Shown here: positions 17,059-25,222 of the stretch, in pieces
Numbering within the stretch: position 1 is the first letter of the stretch
How the letters are laid out: every line of letters starts with the position of its first letter
Assembly: GCF_003992665.1 (NCBI RefSeq)
Contig: NZ_RZMX01000006.1
Location: 1-64,000 of the forward strand
DNA: 64,000 nucleotides
Origin: Pelagibacterium montanilacus
GTDB lineage: Bacteria > Pseudomonadota > Alphaproteobacteria > Rhizobiales > Devosiaceae
Reading direction: 5' to 3'
The notes under the pieces: generated by a model
The model's database searches: none
What the model was told of the DNA's origin: nothing
Seen by the model: only the letters and a program-made list of their open reading frames with translations
Position numbers and translations under genes: made by a program

Positions 17059-17892
17059 CTAGATCTTGTCGGTCTGCCAGCTGTCGAGAGCGGGCAATTG
17101 GTCTGGAAATTCGCTGCCGCTGATCACGGCAATGGCCGTGACAAGCATGTTGACCACCAGATGGTGGTTCAGCCGCGAGGCGAGGGGGGTCATGAGTTCG
17201 GTCCGGTCATAGGGCAGTACCGCCACCAGCGTGTCGGAGACCCGTGCAAGGGGGCTGTCTGCGGCGGTGATCGATACAACCCGCGCGCCGCCGGCCCTGG
17301 CAGCGATGGCGATTTCAACCAGTTGCTTGGTGTGACCCGATTGCGAAAAGATCAGCACCACTTCGCCCGGCCGGGCGCTTTCGGCGTGCATCCACTGCTT
17401 CTTGCGTCCGATGATGGCCGCGCAGCGCATGCCGAGCCGCTGGAACTTGTGCTCTGCGTCGATCGCGGTGACCTCGGAAATCCCGGTGGCGTAAATGCCG
17501 GTCCAGACCGCTTCGTGCAGCCGGTTCGCCGCCTCCTCGATCTGTTCGGGCACGAGGTCCTCCAGGACGCGCTGGATGGCGTTGAGCGAGTTGCGACAGG
17601 TCTTGCGCACGATGTTCTCTATGCCGTCATTGGCAACGATCTGCTCGTAGGCGAAGGGCGCGGAGGGCACGAGGCTCTGGGCGAGATGGAGCTTGAAGTC
17701 CTGATATCCATCGAACCCGAACCGGCGGCAGAAGCGCACGATCGTGGGATCGCTGGCCGAGCAGTTCTCAGAGAGCTTGGCCATGCTCATATGGATGACC
17801 TGGCCGGGGGCTTTGGAGATGTAGTCCGCCACGCGCTGTTCGGCGGCCCCCATGGACTCGCGGTCCTGGAGGATGCGCTGAAGGATGCTCAT
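17059..17892 (-). CDS. RpiR-family transcriptional regulator
   Basis: 277 aa: an N-terminal RpiR-type HTH (about 1-77, with KLSENCSASDPTIVRFCRRF) and a C-terminal SIS sugar-phosphate-binding domain (about 115-260, with the SQSGHTKQLVE phosphate loop). Such regulators respond to phosphosugars made by their own pathway. It lies between the phosphatase and rpiA genes, 18 bp from rpiA, so it is autoregulated if it controls this operon. The 15-bp motif shared by the two promoters of the locus is the likely target. Confidence 0.88.
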   Translation of the reverse strand: MSILQRILQDRESMGAAEQRVADYISKAPGQVIHMSMAKLSENCSASDPTIVRFCRRFGFDGYQDFKLHLAQSLVPSAPFAYEQIVANDGIENIVRKTCRNSLNAIQRVLEDLVPEQIEEAANRLHEAVWTGIYATGISEVTAIDAEHKFQRLGMRCAAIIGRKKQWMHAESARPGEVVLIFSQSGHTKQLVEIAIAARAGGARVVSITAADSPLARVSDTLVAVLPYDRTELMTPLASRLNHHLVVNMLVTAIAVISGSEFPDQLPALDSWQTDKI

Positions 17893-17917
17893 CGATCGCC
17901 CTTTCTGCCGCGCGCGC

Positions 17918-18592
17918 TCATGCGGGCTGTGCCTTGTGCTTGCCTGCCAGCGTCAGCAGATCGGCAAGCCGGGTCAGGCGCTGGCGATCCTCTACCTCGA
18001 CGAGCGGGCCGGTGCCCCAGGGCACGACGAAAAACGGAACCTTCGCCCCGACCGCGGTGCGCTTGTCGATTCCGGTGTCCCCGACATAGGCCCAGGCGCT
18101 TTCGCCCAGATCCATCTTTTCGGCGACCGCCAGCAGATGGCCTGGGTCGGGCTTGCTGGCCGGCACGGCATCGGCGCCGACATAGGCCTCAAACAGATCG
18201 GAGAGCTTGAGGGCCTCGAGGACGCGCCCGGTGAGCGCGTGCGGCTTGTTGGTGCAGATTCCCAGCCGGATGCCGGCGTTGCGAAAGCCCTCGAGGTCCT
18301 CGCGCACGTTGGGAAACAGCGTGGATTTTTCTGCCGGGTGTTCCGAGTACTGGGCGATGTATGCGCGCGCGACTTCCGTAATCGTCTCGGGGGAGGCCGG
18401 CAGGCCCTGATCTTCCAGAATGTCGCCGATCAGCCGGCGCGAACCGTTGCCGATATAGCGCTCCACATATCTTACGTCCAGTTGCGGCCAGCCGCGCGCA
18501 GCAAAGCACACATTGACCGCAGCCGTAATGTCGGGGGCGCTGTCGACGAGCGTGCCGTCGAGATCGAAGATGAGGGCAGCATATGGTGCCAT
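17918..18592 (-). CDS. HAD-family phosphatase, phosphoglycolate phosphatase-like
   Basis: 224-aa cytoplasmic HAD hydrolase. Motif I FDLDGTLVDSAPD holds the nucleophile and acid Asp, motif II is ICTNKP, motif III is the Lys of ASKPDPGHLL, and motif IV is YVGDTGID. The cap between motifs I and II makes it Gph-like. Its place in a pentose/polyol operon suggests that it removes phosphate from a dead-end or overflow sugar phosphate, or from phosphoglycolate if the pathway makes it. The exact substrate cannot be read from sequence. Confidence 0.82.
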   Translation of the reverse strand: MAPYAALIFDLDGTLVDSAPDITAAVNVCFAARGWPQLDVRYVERYIGNGSRRLIGDILEDQGLPASPETITEVARAYIAQYSEHPAEKSTLFPNVREDLEGFRNAGIRLGICTNKPHALTGRVLEALKLSDLFEAYVGADAVPASKPDPGHLLAVAEKMDLGESAWAYVGDTGIDKRTAVGAKVPFFVVPWGTGPLVEVEDRQRLTRLADLLTLAGKHKAQPA

Positions 18593-18619
18593 GATGCCGA
18601 GCGTTCCTTGTGTTCGCGT

Positions 18620-20137
18620 TCAGCCGTCCAGTTGGGGGTGTCCCAGCGCGGCAAGGCTGGAAGACAGGGCGGGGTAGAGCGCCCTGTAGATATCATGCGC
18701 GCGCCGGTATGGTGCCGCTGTATCGGTGTTCGGTCGCTCCCGCGTCAACTCGCGCAGGACGCCCGCCGCTTCGTTTCCATCCTGCCACACCTGCGCGCCC
18801 ATGCCCGCAACCAGCGCGGCGCCGAATGCGGCGCCTTCGGCAGCCCCTTCGGTCGTCACCACGTCGCAGCCGAACATGTCGGCCTGGATCTGTCTCCAGA
18901 GGGGCGCGCGGACGCCGCCGCCAGAAGCCTTGATGATCTCGCCATTCACGCCCATTTCGCCCATGAGCGCGTACATTTCGTAGAACGCGTGGACGACGCC
19001 TTCCATCACTGAGCGGGACATATCCGCCAGCCCATGCCGGGCCGTGAGACCGACAAAGGCGCCTCGCGCCTGCGGATCCGGGTGCGGGCAGCGTTCGCCG
19101 TTGAGATAGGGAAGGAACAGAAGGCCCCGCGCGCCGACGGGGGACTTTTCCGCCGCTGCGACGATATCCTCGAAGCCCAGCGCGTCATTGCCGGCCTGTG
19201 CCAGAACCTGGCGGAACCAGGACATCGCGCCGCCGGCATTGAGCGAAACGCCCATGGCGTGCCATTTGTCAGGGCAGACATTGCAGAAGAGCTGAATGCG
19301 GCCGTCCCCGCATGCGATCGGCTCATCGAGCGCCGCGGCGAGAATGCCGGCCGTTCCGATCGTAGTCTGAAGTTCACCCGGAGAGATGACGCCGGACCCG
19401 ATGGTCTGGATCACGCTGTCCCCGCCCCCACCGGCAACCGGCGTGCCTTCGGGCAGGCCGAAGAGGCTGGCGCCCGACGCGCTGACGCGGCCGGTGATTT
19501 CGTGCGACTCGAAGCAGTCGGGCAGCAGCGCTCTGTCGATGCCGGCCGCCGCGATCAGATCGTCCGCCCATTGCCGCTTGCGGACATCGAAGAGCCCGGT
19601 TCCCGACGCGTCCGACACCTCGGTCGCGATGGCGCCGGTCAGCACCAGCCGGAGATAGTCCTTGGGATTGAGCGCGTGGCGCATCCGGCCATAGAGCTCG
19701 GACTCGTGGGCCTTCATCCACGCGATCTTGCCGCCCGTGTACCCGACCAGCATACGATTGCCGGTATGGGCGAGCAGAGTGCCGAGCCCGCCGGCGCTTT
19801 CGGTGATCGCGTCGCACTCGGCCTGGTTGCGCTGGTCGTTCCAGAGGATCGCCGGGCGCAGAACCTCGAGGTCCGCATCGAGCGGAGTGAGTCCGTGCAT
19901 CTGCCCCGAGAGCCCGACAGCGAGGATATCGACCTTGCCGGACTTTTCGAGCGCGCCAGCCACCGCCTTGCGCGCGCCCGCCAACCAGAGTGCAGGATCC
20001 TGTTCGGTCCATCCGGGACGCGGCTGGGAGAGGGGGTAACTCGCCGTGCTCGAGGCGAGAACGCCGCCTTGCGCGTCGATCAGCAGCGCCTTGCAGCCTG
20101 ATGTGCCGATATCAATGCCCAGCAACGCCTCGGTCAT
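18620..20137 (-). CDS. xylB: FGGY-family pentulose kinase, xylulokinase-like
   Basis: 505-aa carbohydrate kinase. The N-terminal ATPase motif LLGIDIGTSGCKALLID, the substrate region GLSGQMHGLTPLD and LWNDQRNQAECD (catalytic Asp), and the C-terminal GGGGDSVIQTIGSG and ASGGGVRAPLWRQI (adenosine-binding) segments match XylB. It would phosphorylate D-xylulose or another ketopentose or ketotetrose made by the neighbouring dehydrogenase. It starts one base after the aldehyde dehydrogenase stop, so the genes are tightly coupled. Confidence 0.85.
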   Translation of the reverse strand: MTEALLGIDIGTSGCKALLIDAQGGVLASSTASYPLSQPRPGWTEQDPALWLAGARKAVAGALEKSGKVDILAVGLSGQMHGLTPLDADLEVLRPAILWNDQRNQAECDAITESAGGLGTLLAHTGNRMLVGYTGGKIAWMKAHESELYGRMRHALNPKDYLRLVLTGAIATEVSDASGTGLFDVRKRQWADDLIAAAGIDRALLPDCFESHEITGRVSASGASLFGLPEGTPVAGGGGDSVIQTIGSGVISPGELQTTIGTAGILAAALDEPIACGDGRIQLFCNVCPDKWHAMGVSLNAGGAMSWFRQVLAQAGNDALGFEDIVAAAEKSPVGARGLLFLPYLNGERCPHPDPQARGAFVGLTARHGLADMSRSVMEGVVHAFYEMYALMGEMGVNGEIIKASGGGVRAPLWRQIQADMFGCDVVTTEGAAEGAAFGAALVAGMGAQVWQDGNEAAGVLRELTRERPNTDTAAPYRRAHDIYRALYPALSSSLAALGHPQLDG

Positions 20138-20138
20138 G

Positions 20139-21605
20139 TCAGCTTACCCCATGAAACAGGCGGACATGCTTGAAGTTGAAGTATTCGAGCAGGCCCTCGC
20201 GCCCATGCTCATACCCCACCCCACTTTGCTTGCGACCGCCATAGGGAGCATTCATGATTCCGGCATCGACATTGTTGATGGCAACGTTCCCATAGTCGAG
20301 CTCGGCAGAAATCTTCTGAACCTCAAACAGATCCCGCGTATAGGCATATGACGCCAGACCATAGGGCGTATCATTGGCCAGGGCGATGGCCTCATCGAGC
20401 GTATCGAACGGGGCGATGCCGACCAGCGGGCCGAAGGTTTCCTCGATCATGACCTTCATTTCGTGGGTGCAGTCGGCAACAGCGGTCGGACGAAAGAAGT
20501 GACCGCGTGCAAAGGCCTCGCCCTCGGGCGCGGCACCGCCGGCCAGCAAGCGCGCACCTTTGTCCAGCGCGTCGGCCAGATGCTCGCGGGTCTTGGTGAG
20601 CGGCTCGGCCGAAGCCATGGCACCCACATCTGCGTCCGGCGCCTCGATGCCGTTGCCGACGACGAGGGCATCGGCCGATTTGGCCAGCGCGGCAATGAAG
20701 TTCTCGTAGATCGACCGCTCGACATAGATGCGGTTAATCGCGATGCATATCTGGCCCATGTTCCGGAAGCCGCGACGCGTGGCGCCGGCGACGGCCATGT
20801 CGAGGTCGGCAGTCGCAGTAACGATCATCGGGCAATTGCCGCCGAGCTCGAGCGAAAGGCGCTTGATGCGCGGACAGGTCTGCTGGATGTGCAGCCCGAC
20901 GGCGCTCGAGCCCGTGAACGCGATCTTGTCGACGTCGGGGTGCTCAACCAGCGCCTGGCCGACAATCGAGCCCTTGCCGGTGAGGACGCTGACGGCGCCC
21001 TCGGGGAAGCCGGCGTCACTCACCTTCCTGGCAATGGCGAGGGCCGTGAATGGCGTGATCTCGGCGGGCTTGATCACGATCGTGCAGCCCGCGGCCAGGG
21101 AAGCGCACAGTTTCCAGCCGATCAGCTCAGCCGGGTAGTTCCAGGGTGTGATTGCACCCACAACACCGATGGGTTCGCGCACGACTAGGCTTTGGAAGCC
21201 GGGCTTGTCGTTGGGCACGATTTCGCCATGCACCCGCACCGCCTCTTCGGCATAGAAGTGGCAGGCCTCTGCCAGCTTGAGGATTTCGCCGCGCGCTTCG
21301 TTGAGCGGCTTGCCCTGCTCGAGGGTCATGATGCGGGCCATGCCGTCGGCGTCCGCGGCGATCAGCTCACCCAGGCGGTGCAACGCCTTGGCCCTTGCGT
21401 GCGGGGTGACGCGCGACCACTCCCGGAAAGCCGTCCTGGCTTCGGAAACAGCGCGATCGATGTCCGTTGGCGTTGCCTGGGCGATCTCGCCAATGGCCTC
21501 GCCGGTCGCAGGATTTTCAACGGTGATCCGCTCTCCCGCACCGGGTGTCAGTTCTCCGCCGAGAAACAACATTCCGCTCAAGGGTGATATCGCGTCGTCA
21601 CTCAT
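20139..21605 (-). CDS. NAD(P)-dependent aldehyde dehydrogenase, succinate-semialdehyde dehydrogenase-like
   Basis: 488-aa ALDH superfamily enzyme that oxidises an aldehyde to its acid. Motifs seen are PWNYP (Asn of the oxyanion hole), FTGSSAVG (cofactor loop), LELGGN (general-base Glu), GQICIAIN (nucleophile Cys) and the C-terminal YGGRKQSGVGYE. It is closest in overall pattern to GabD-type enzymes, but its position as first gene of a sugar/polyol operon suggests a small hydroxy-aldehyde such as glycolaldehyde. Glycolaldehyde oxidation would yield glycolate. That is inference. Confidence 0.85.
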   Translation of the reverse strand: MSDDAISPLSGMLFLGGELTPGAGERITVENPATGEAIGEIAQATPTDIDRAVSEARTAFREWSRVTPHARAKALHRLGELIAADADGMARIMTLEQGKPLNEARGEILKLAEACHFYAEEAVRVHGEIVPNDKPGFQSLVVREPIGVVGAITPWNYPAELIGWKLCASLAAGCTIVIKPAEITPFTALAIARKVSDAGFPEGAVSVLTGKGSIVGQALVEHPDVDKIAFTGSSAVGLHIQQTCPRIKRLSLELGGNCPMIVTATADLDMAVAGATRRGFRNMGQICIAINRIYVERSIYENFIAALAKSADALVVGNGIEAPDADVGAMASAEPLTKTREHLADALDKGARLLAGGAAPEGEAFARGHFFRPTAVADCTHEMKVMIEETFGPLVGIAPFDTLDEAIALANDTPYGLASYAYTRDLFEVQKISAELDYGNVAINNVDAGIMNAPYGGRKQSGVGYEHGREGLLEYFNFKHVRLFHGVS

Positions 21606-21646
21606 GCTTTATCCTGTCGTGGACCCGTAGATAAGGTGTGGTCGCA

Positions 21647-21674
21647 TTAATATAGCATAACTACGCCTTTTCAA
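21647..21674 (-). promoter_or_regulatory. Promoter and operator-like motif of the catabolic operon
   Basis: On the minus strand TTGAAA (21669-21674) and TATTAA (21647-21652) are spaced by 16 bp, 42 bp upstream of the aldehyde dehydrogenase start. GTAGTTATGCTATAT (21650-21664) overlaps the spacer and -10 box and matches the motif at the importer promoter in 13 of 15 positions. A regulator bound here would block polymerase. Confidence 0.5.
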
Positions 21675-21896
21675 CCCCCCCCGTGATGAGAAGGGGCGCT
21701 GTATCATGGTTGATCGAATTGGCGCACTGCGATGTATTATGACGGTTTTGCAGTAGCTTGCGGGGATTACCGGAATCTGCATGGCCGCGGCCGGTGCCGC
21801 GCAAATCGCTTGAATGATCCGCGTTCGCTAGTTTAACTAGGTTCGATTAGATTGAGGCGGGCCGCAATCGCGTGCCCATGGGACAAGAGGCTCACT

Positions 21897-22658
21897 ATGA
21901 CATACCGTTCGAAGCTCGACCTGGACAAGAGGGTCGCTCTGGTAACCGGTGCGGGGCAGGGCATAGGTGCCGCCTGCGCCGAAGCGCTTGCGGAAATGGG
22001 CGCGGAGGTGATTTGCACCGATCTGGATGGCGCACGGGCCGAGAGCCAGGCACGGGCGCTGACCGACAAGGGATTCGCGTCGCGCTGGGAACAGCTCGAC
22101 GTCACCAATTCTACACAGCTCGACGCCCTGGCGACGCGGCTCGGCCCGCTCGACATTCTGGTGTGCAATGCCGGCGTCGTCACCAACGTGCCGGCGGAGG
22201 AGATGACCGATGTCCAGTGGCAGAAGGTGATCGATGTAAACCTGACCGGCGTTTTCAAGACCTGCCGCGCTTTCGGGCGACGGATGCTCCGGGCCGGCAA
22301 GGGCTCGATCATCACGATCGGCTCGATGTCGGGCCAGATCGTCAACACCCCCCAGCCTCAATGCCACTATAATGCCTCGAAAGCAGGGGTGCATCATCTC
22401 ACGCGGTCTCTGGCGGTCGAATGGGCGAAAAAAGGCGTGCGGGTAAACTCTGTAGCGCCAACCTATATAGAGACGCCGCTATTGAAAGAGCTCGAAGGAC
22501 AGGCCGGCCTGATCGATCGCTGGCTCGATCTCACCCCTGCGGGCCGCATGGGCCGCGCTGATGAGATCGCCTCGGTGGTGCAGTTCCTTGCCTCCGACGC
22601 ATCGAGCCTCATGACCGGCGCCATACTGACCGCCGATGCGGGCTACACCAGCATCTGA
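21897..22658 (+). CDS. Short-chain dehydrogenase/reductase, probable polyol dehydrogenase
   Basis: 253-aa classical SDR. It has the Rossmann glycine motif TGAGQGIG, NAG (CNAGVV), a catalytic Ser in IGSMSGQ, and the Tyr-Lys pair in HYNASKAGV. The Asp after the second strand (CTDLDG) points to NAD rather than NADP. The ATG at 21897 (MTYRSKLDL) has ACAAGAGG before it; an earlier Met at 21852 would add 15 non-conserved residues. It diverges from the catabolic operon and probably performs the first step, oxidising an imported sugar alcohol to a ketose for the kinase. Substrate is not determinable. Confidence 0.85.
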   Translation: MTYRSKLDLDKRVALVTGAGQGIGAACAEALAEMGAEVICTDLDGARAESQARALTDKGFASRWEQLDVTNSTQLDALATRLGPLDILVCNAGVVTNVPAEEMTDVQWQKVIDVNLTGVFKTCRAFGRRMLRAGKGSIITIGSMSGQIVNTPQPQCHYNASKAGVHHLTRSLAVEWAKKGVRVNSVAPTYIETPLLKELEGQAGLIDRWLDLTPAGRMGRADEIASVVQFLASDASSLMTGAILTADAGYTSI

Positions 22659-22675
22659 GGTGAACGGACAATGGT

Positions 22676-23563
22676 TCAGGCGCCAGGTTGCGCCGGTACG
22701 GGGGAAGGGCTGGACTCAATCACGAAGAGATCGTCGTTTCCGTCCGCCGGATAGCCGTTCGTCAGAATATCGACGATGTCCCCATCACGCTTGCCGAGCA
22801 GTGAATAGTGATTGGCACCGATAACGGGAAGAAATTGCCCGTGAGGCGCCGACGCGAACAGGCGCTGGCCAAGGCTCGGCGGAACGACCTGATCATGATC
22901 TCCATGAGTGACGATGATATATGCCGCGCGCGAACGCGCGATCCTCTGTTGCGAGACGAATGTGTCGTGCATCAGAAAACCCGGCAGGAAGGGAATGGTA
23001 GTGGCGACCACGTCGGGCAATGAGCTGAACGGCGCTTCGAGCACGAGGCCGAGGCTGTCGTGGCGCTCGGAAATGGCCACGGCCACGCCCGAGCCCAGCG
23101 AGTAGCCGTGCAGGACCACGGGACTAGCGGGCGCCCGGTCGCGCACGAAACGCAGCGCGGATTCACCGTCCTCGATCAACCCGGTTTCCGAGGGCCGGCC
23201 AGTCGAGCCCGGATAGCCTCGATAAGCGAAGGCGAGCACGCCGAACCCTGCCTCGGCCCAAGGAGCTTGTCCGAACCGGGCGGCCATGGGTTCCGGCAGG
23301 CTGCCATTGCCGTGGAACGCGATGATCACAGGCGCATTGCCCGTGGGCGGCTTCCAATAGGCCTTGAGCGATTCACCATCGATGGTGACCAGCACAACGC
23401 GCTCGAACTCGGGCCCGACCATAGTCTGGAAGGGCGCAGGATTGACGTATCTGCGCGGAAACACGAACTCCCGCTGTACGGAATAAACCCCTCCGACGAG
23501 CAGAAGATACGCGCCGGCAGCCCCGGCCAGAATCCTGAACCACGATCTGAAAAAAGCCTGCAT
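22676..23563 (-). CDS. Membrane-anchored alpha/beta hydrolase
   Basis: 295 aa. A single N-terminal hydrophobic helix (residues 7-27) anchors a serine-hydrolase domain of the BEM46/ABHD13 type. The oxyanion loop is IIAFHGNGS, the nucleophile lies in HGYSLGSGVA, and the acid and His are probably in THGDHDQVVPP and GANHYSLLG. The start at MQAFFRSWF was chosen because the upstream frame has no membrane or domain features. The natural ester or amide substrate is unknown. It lies tail to tail with the SDR gene, with an 18-bp gap. Confidence 0.8.
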   Translation of the reverse strand: MQAFFRSWFRILAGAAGAYLLLVGGVYSVQREFVFPRRYVNPAPFQTMVGPEFERVVLVTIDGESLKAYWKPPTGNAPVIIAFHGNGSLPEPMAARFGQAPWAEAGFGVLAFAYRGYPGSTGRPSETGLIEDGESALRFVRDRAPASPVVLHGYSLGSGVAVAISERHDSLGLVLEAPFSSLPDVVATTIPFLPGFLMHDTFVSQQRIARSRAAYIIVTHGDHDQVVPPSLGQRLFASAPHGQFLPVIGANHYSLLGKRDGDIVDILTNGYPADGNDDLFVIESSPSPVPAQPGA

Positions 23564-23684
23564 CACGGCACTCCACCAAGCACGAAATCGCGGAACCGCT
23601 CCCCAATGCAATTGTGTGAGATGATTTGGCCGTGAGCTCAAGCCAATGCTGCGACCATGACAGTAATGTGACTGCGACGTGCCC

Positions 23685-24233
23685 CTATGGGCGCGGGATG
23701 AAAAACCCGGTCCGCTCCTTGTAACGGGCATACTGCGCCGCGAATTCAGAACCCTCGAAGCTGCGCTCTTCCAGCTGTGCTGCCCAGACATAGAGGCACA
23801 GAAGGGGGATGAGGCCGACAAGGGCCAGCAGATGCCAGACGGCCAGTGACCATCCGGCCCAGAATATCGCGTAGGACACATAGAACGGGTGACGGACCAG
23901 CCGGTATGGTCCCTCGGTGACGAGCGTCTGAGGGTTGGCGTGATCGAAGACGAAACGCAGCCTCGCGCGCTTGGATGTCCCGATCGCCCAAACGAACAGA
24001 GCCCCAGCGGCGAGTTGAATCGCCAAGCCGAGGGCCTGGGCAGGCAGGGGCTGGGTGAATGCCCATGTCAGGGAGGCCAGAAGCAGGGTACTGGCGATGA
24101 CGAACACCGCGATCAGGCGCGCGCCAGCGGGCATGGAGTCGGATTTGAAATGGCCCTGCACAGACCAGACATAGGCCCCGACCGTGACCAATCCCGCAAC
24201 CGTGACCAGAGCGTCAAACGCTGTTTCCACCAT
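23685..24233 (-). CDS. Isoprenylcysteine carboxyl methyltransferase-like membrane protein
   Basis: 182-aa polytopic membrane protein with about five helices. The C-terminal signature GPYRLVRHPFYVSY, followed by EERSF and AQYARYKERTGFFIP, is that of the ICMT/PEMT-like family, which binds S-adenosylmethionine at the RHP and E-R motifs. Bacterial members methylate lipids or small molecules, or have unknown roles. MVETAFDAL at 24233 is preferred; an upstream TTG at 24302 is possible. No operon partner is evident. Confidence 0.75.
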   Translation of the reverse strand: MVETAFDALVTVAGLVTVGAYVWSVQGHFKSDSMPAGARLIAVFVIASTLLLASLTWAFTQPLPAQALGLAIQLAAGALFVWAIGTSKRARLRFVFDHANPQTLVTEGPYRLVRHPFYVSYAIFWAGWSLAVWHLLALVGLIPLLCLYVWAAQLEERSFEGSEFAAQYARYKERTGFFIPRP

Positions 24234-24362
24234 GCCTGGCTGCCCCGCTCGATTCCGCGCCCAAATTGCAGGGATGATCTTAACTACGATTTCACCAGTC
24301 AAGGCAACGATAAGTAGAGGGGTGATCGCGCATCATCGTGCCGATCCAAGGAGTTTTCGCTG

Positions 24363-25220
24363 GTGCGCATCTCGGCCCCGAGCCACAATGTCGAGCAATT
24401 GGCGTTCCGCGACAGCGGGCACGGCGCCCCTGTCGTGATGCTGCACGGACTGGGCTTTGATGGCGCGGTGTTCGACCATCAGTTCGAAAGCCCGCTCTCG
24501 GACATGTTCAGGCTCATCTCCCCCGATTTGCCGGGCCATGGCGCCAGCGCTGATGCCAAGGACCCCTCGGTCACCTACACGGTATCGGGCTTGGCGGACG
24601 TGGTGGTTCAACTTCTCGATGCGCTGGGACTCCACAAGCCGGTCCTGATGGGCTGGTCGCTGGGCGGTCACGTGGCCCTCGATCTCATGGAGCGCTATCC
24701 TGATCGGGTTGCCGGGGTTATGGCCGTGGGCACACCACCCTTCGGGCGCGGAATGCTGGCCAGCCTTTTTGGCTTCCGGCTGCGCCGCGAACTGCTGTTG
24801 GCCTCCAAACCCGCGTACTCGGCCCAGGATGCCGAGCGCTTCGCCCGCCTCTGCTTTGGCGATCGGGCCGAAGCGCGCCACATCGATGCTCTGCTAAGGG
24901 CGAACGGTCCCATGCGGCCCCTGGTCAATCGCAGCCTGATGACCGGGCAGGTCGCCAGTCAGCGCGAGACGGCGGAGCGAAGCCCTGTGCCCCTCGCCAT
25001 GGTCAACGGCGCGGACGAACCGCTGGTCCGGACCAGCTATGTTGCGGGGCTCGATTATGCCCGGCTCTGGGAAAACCGCTGTCACGAAATCCCCGGGGCA
25101 GGGCACGCTCCGTTTTTCAGCCATCCTCATGCGTTCAACGCGATCCTGCACAGGTTCGCCACCGAGATGTCGCTGAGGGTGGAGCGACCATCCGCTGCGC
25201 CGTTGGCACAACGGGCCTGA
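24363..25220 (+). CDS. Alpha/beta hydrolase
   Basis: 285-aa cytoplasmic alpha/beta-fold hydrolase. It has the oxyanion MLHGLGFDG, nucleophile GWSLGG, probable acid in MVNGADEPL and His in GAGHAPFF. It starts with GTG at 24363, with AAGGAG upstream. Residues 140-200 form a helical cap. The pattern resembles esterases and lactonases of the BioH/haloperoxidase group; the substrate is unknown. It ends 2 bp from the end of the convergent P450 gene. Confidence 0.8.
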   Translation: MRISAPSHNVEQLAFRDSGHGAPVVMLHGLGFDGAVFDHQFESPLSDMFRLISPDLPGHGASADAKDPSVTYTVSGLADVVVQLLDALGLHKPVLMGWSLGGHVALDLMERYPDRVAGVMAVGTPPFGRGMLASLFGFRLRRELLLASKPAYSAQDAERFARLCFGDRAEARHIDALLRANGPMRPLVNRSLMTGQVASQRETAERSPVPLAMVNGADEPLVRTSYVAGLDYARLWENRCHEIPGAGHAPFFSHPHAFNAILHRFATEMSLRVERPSAAPLAQRA

Positions 25221-25222
25221 TC

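Noticed and set aside
21675-21682. Run of eight C as a rearrangement or attachment site
   Set aside because: A simple homopolymer in a promoter region without partner repeats or mobile genes.
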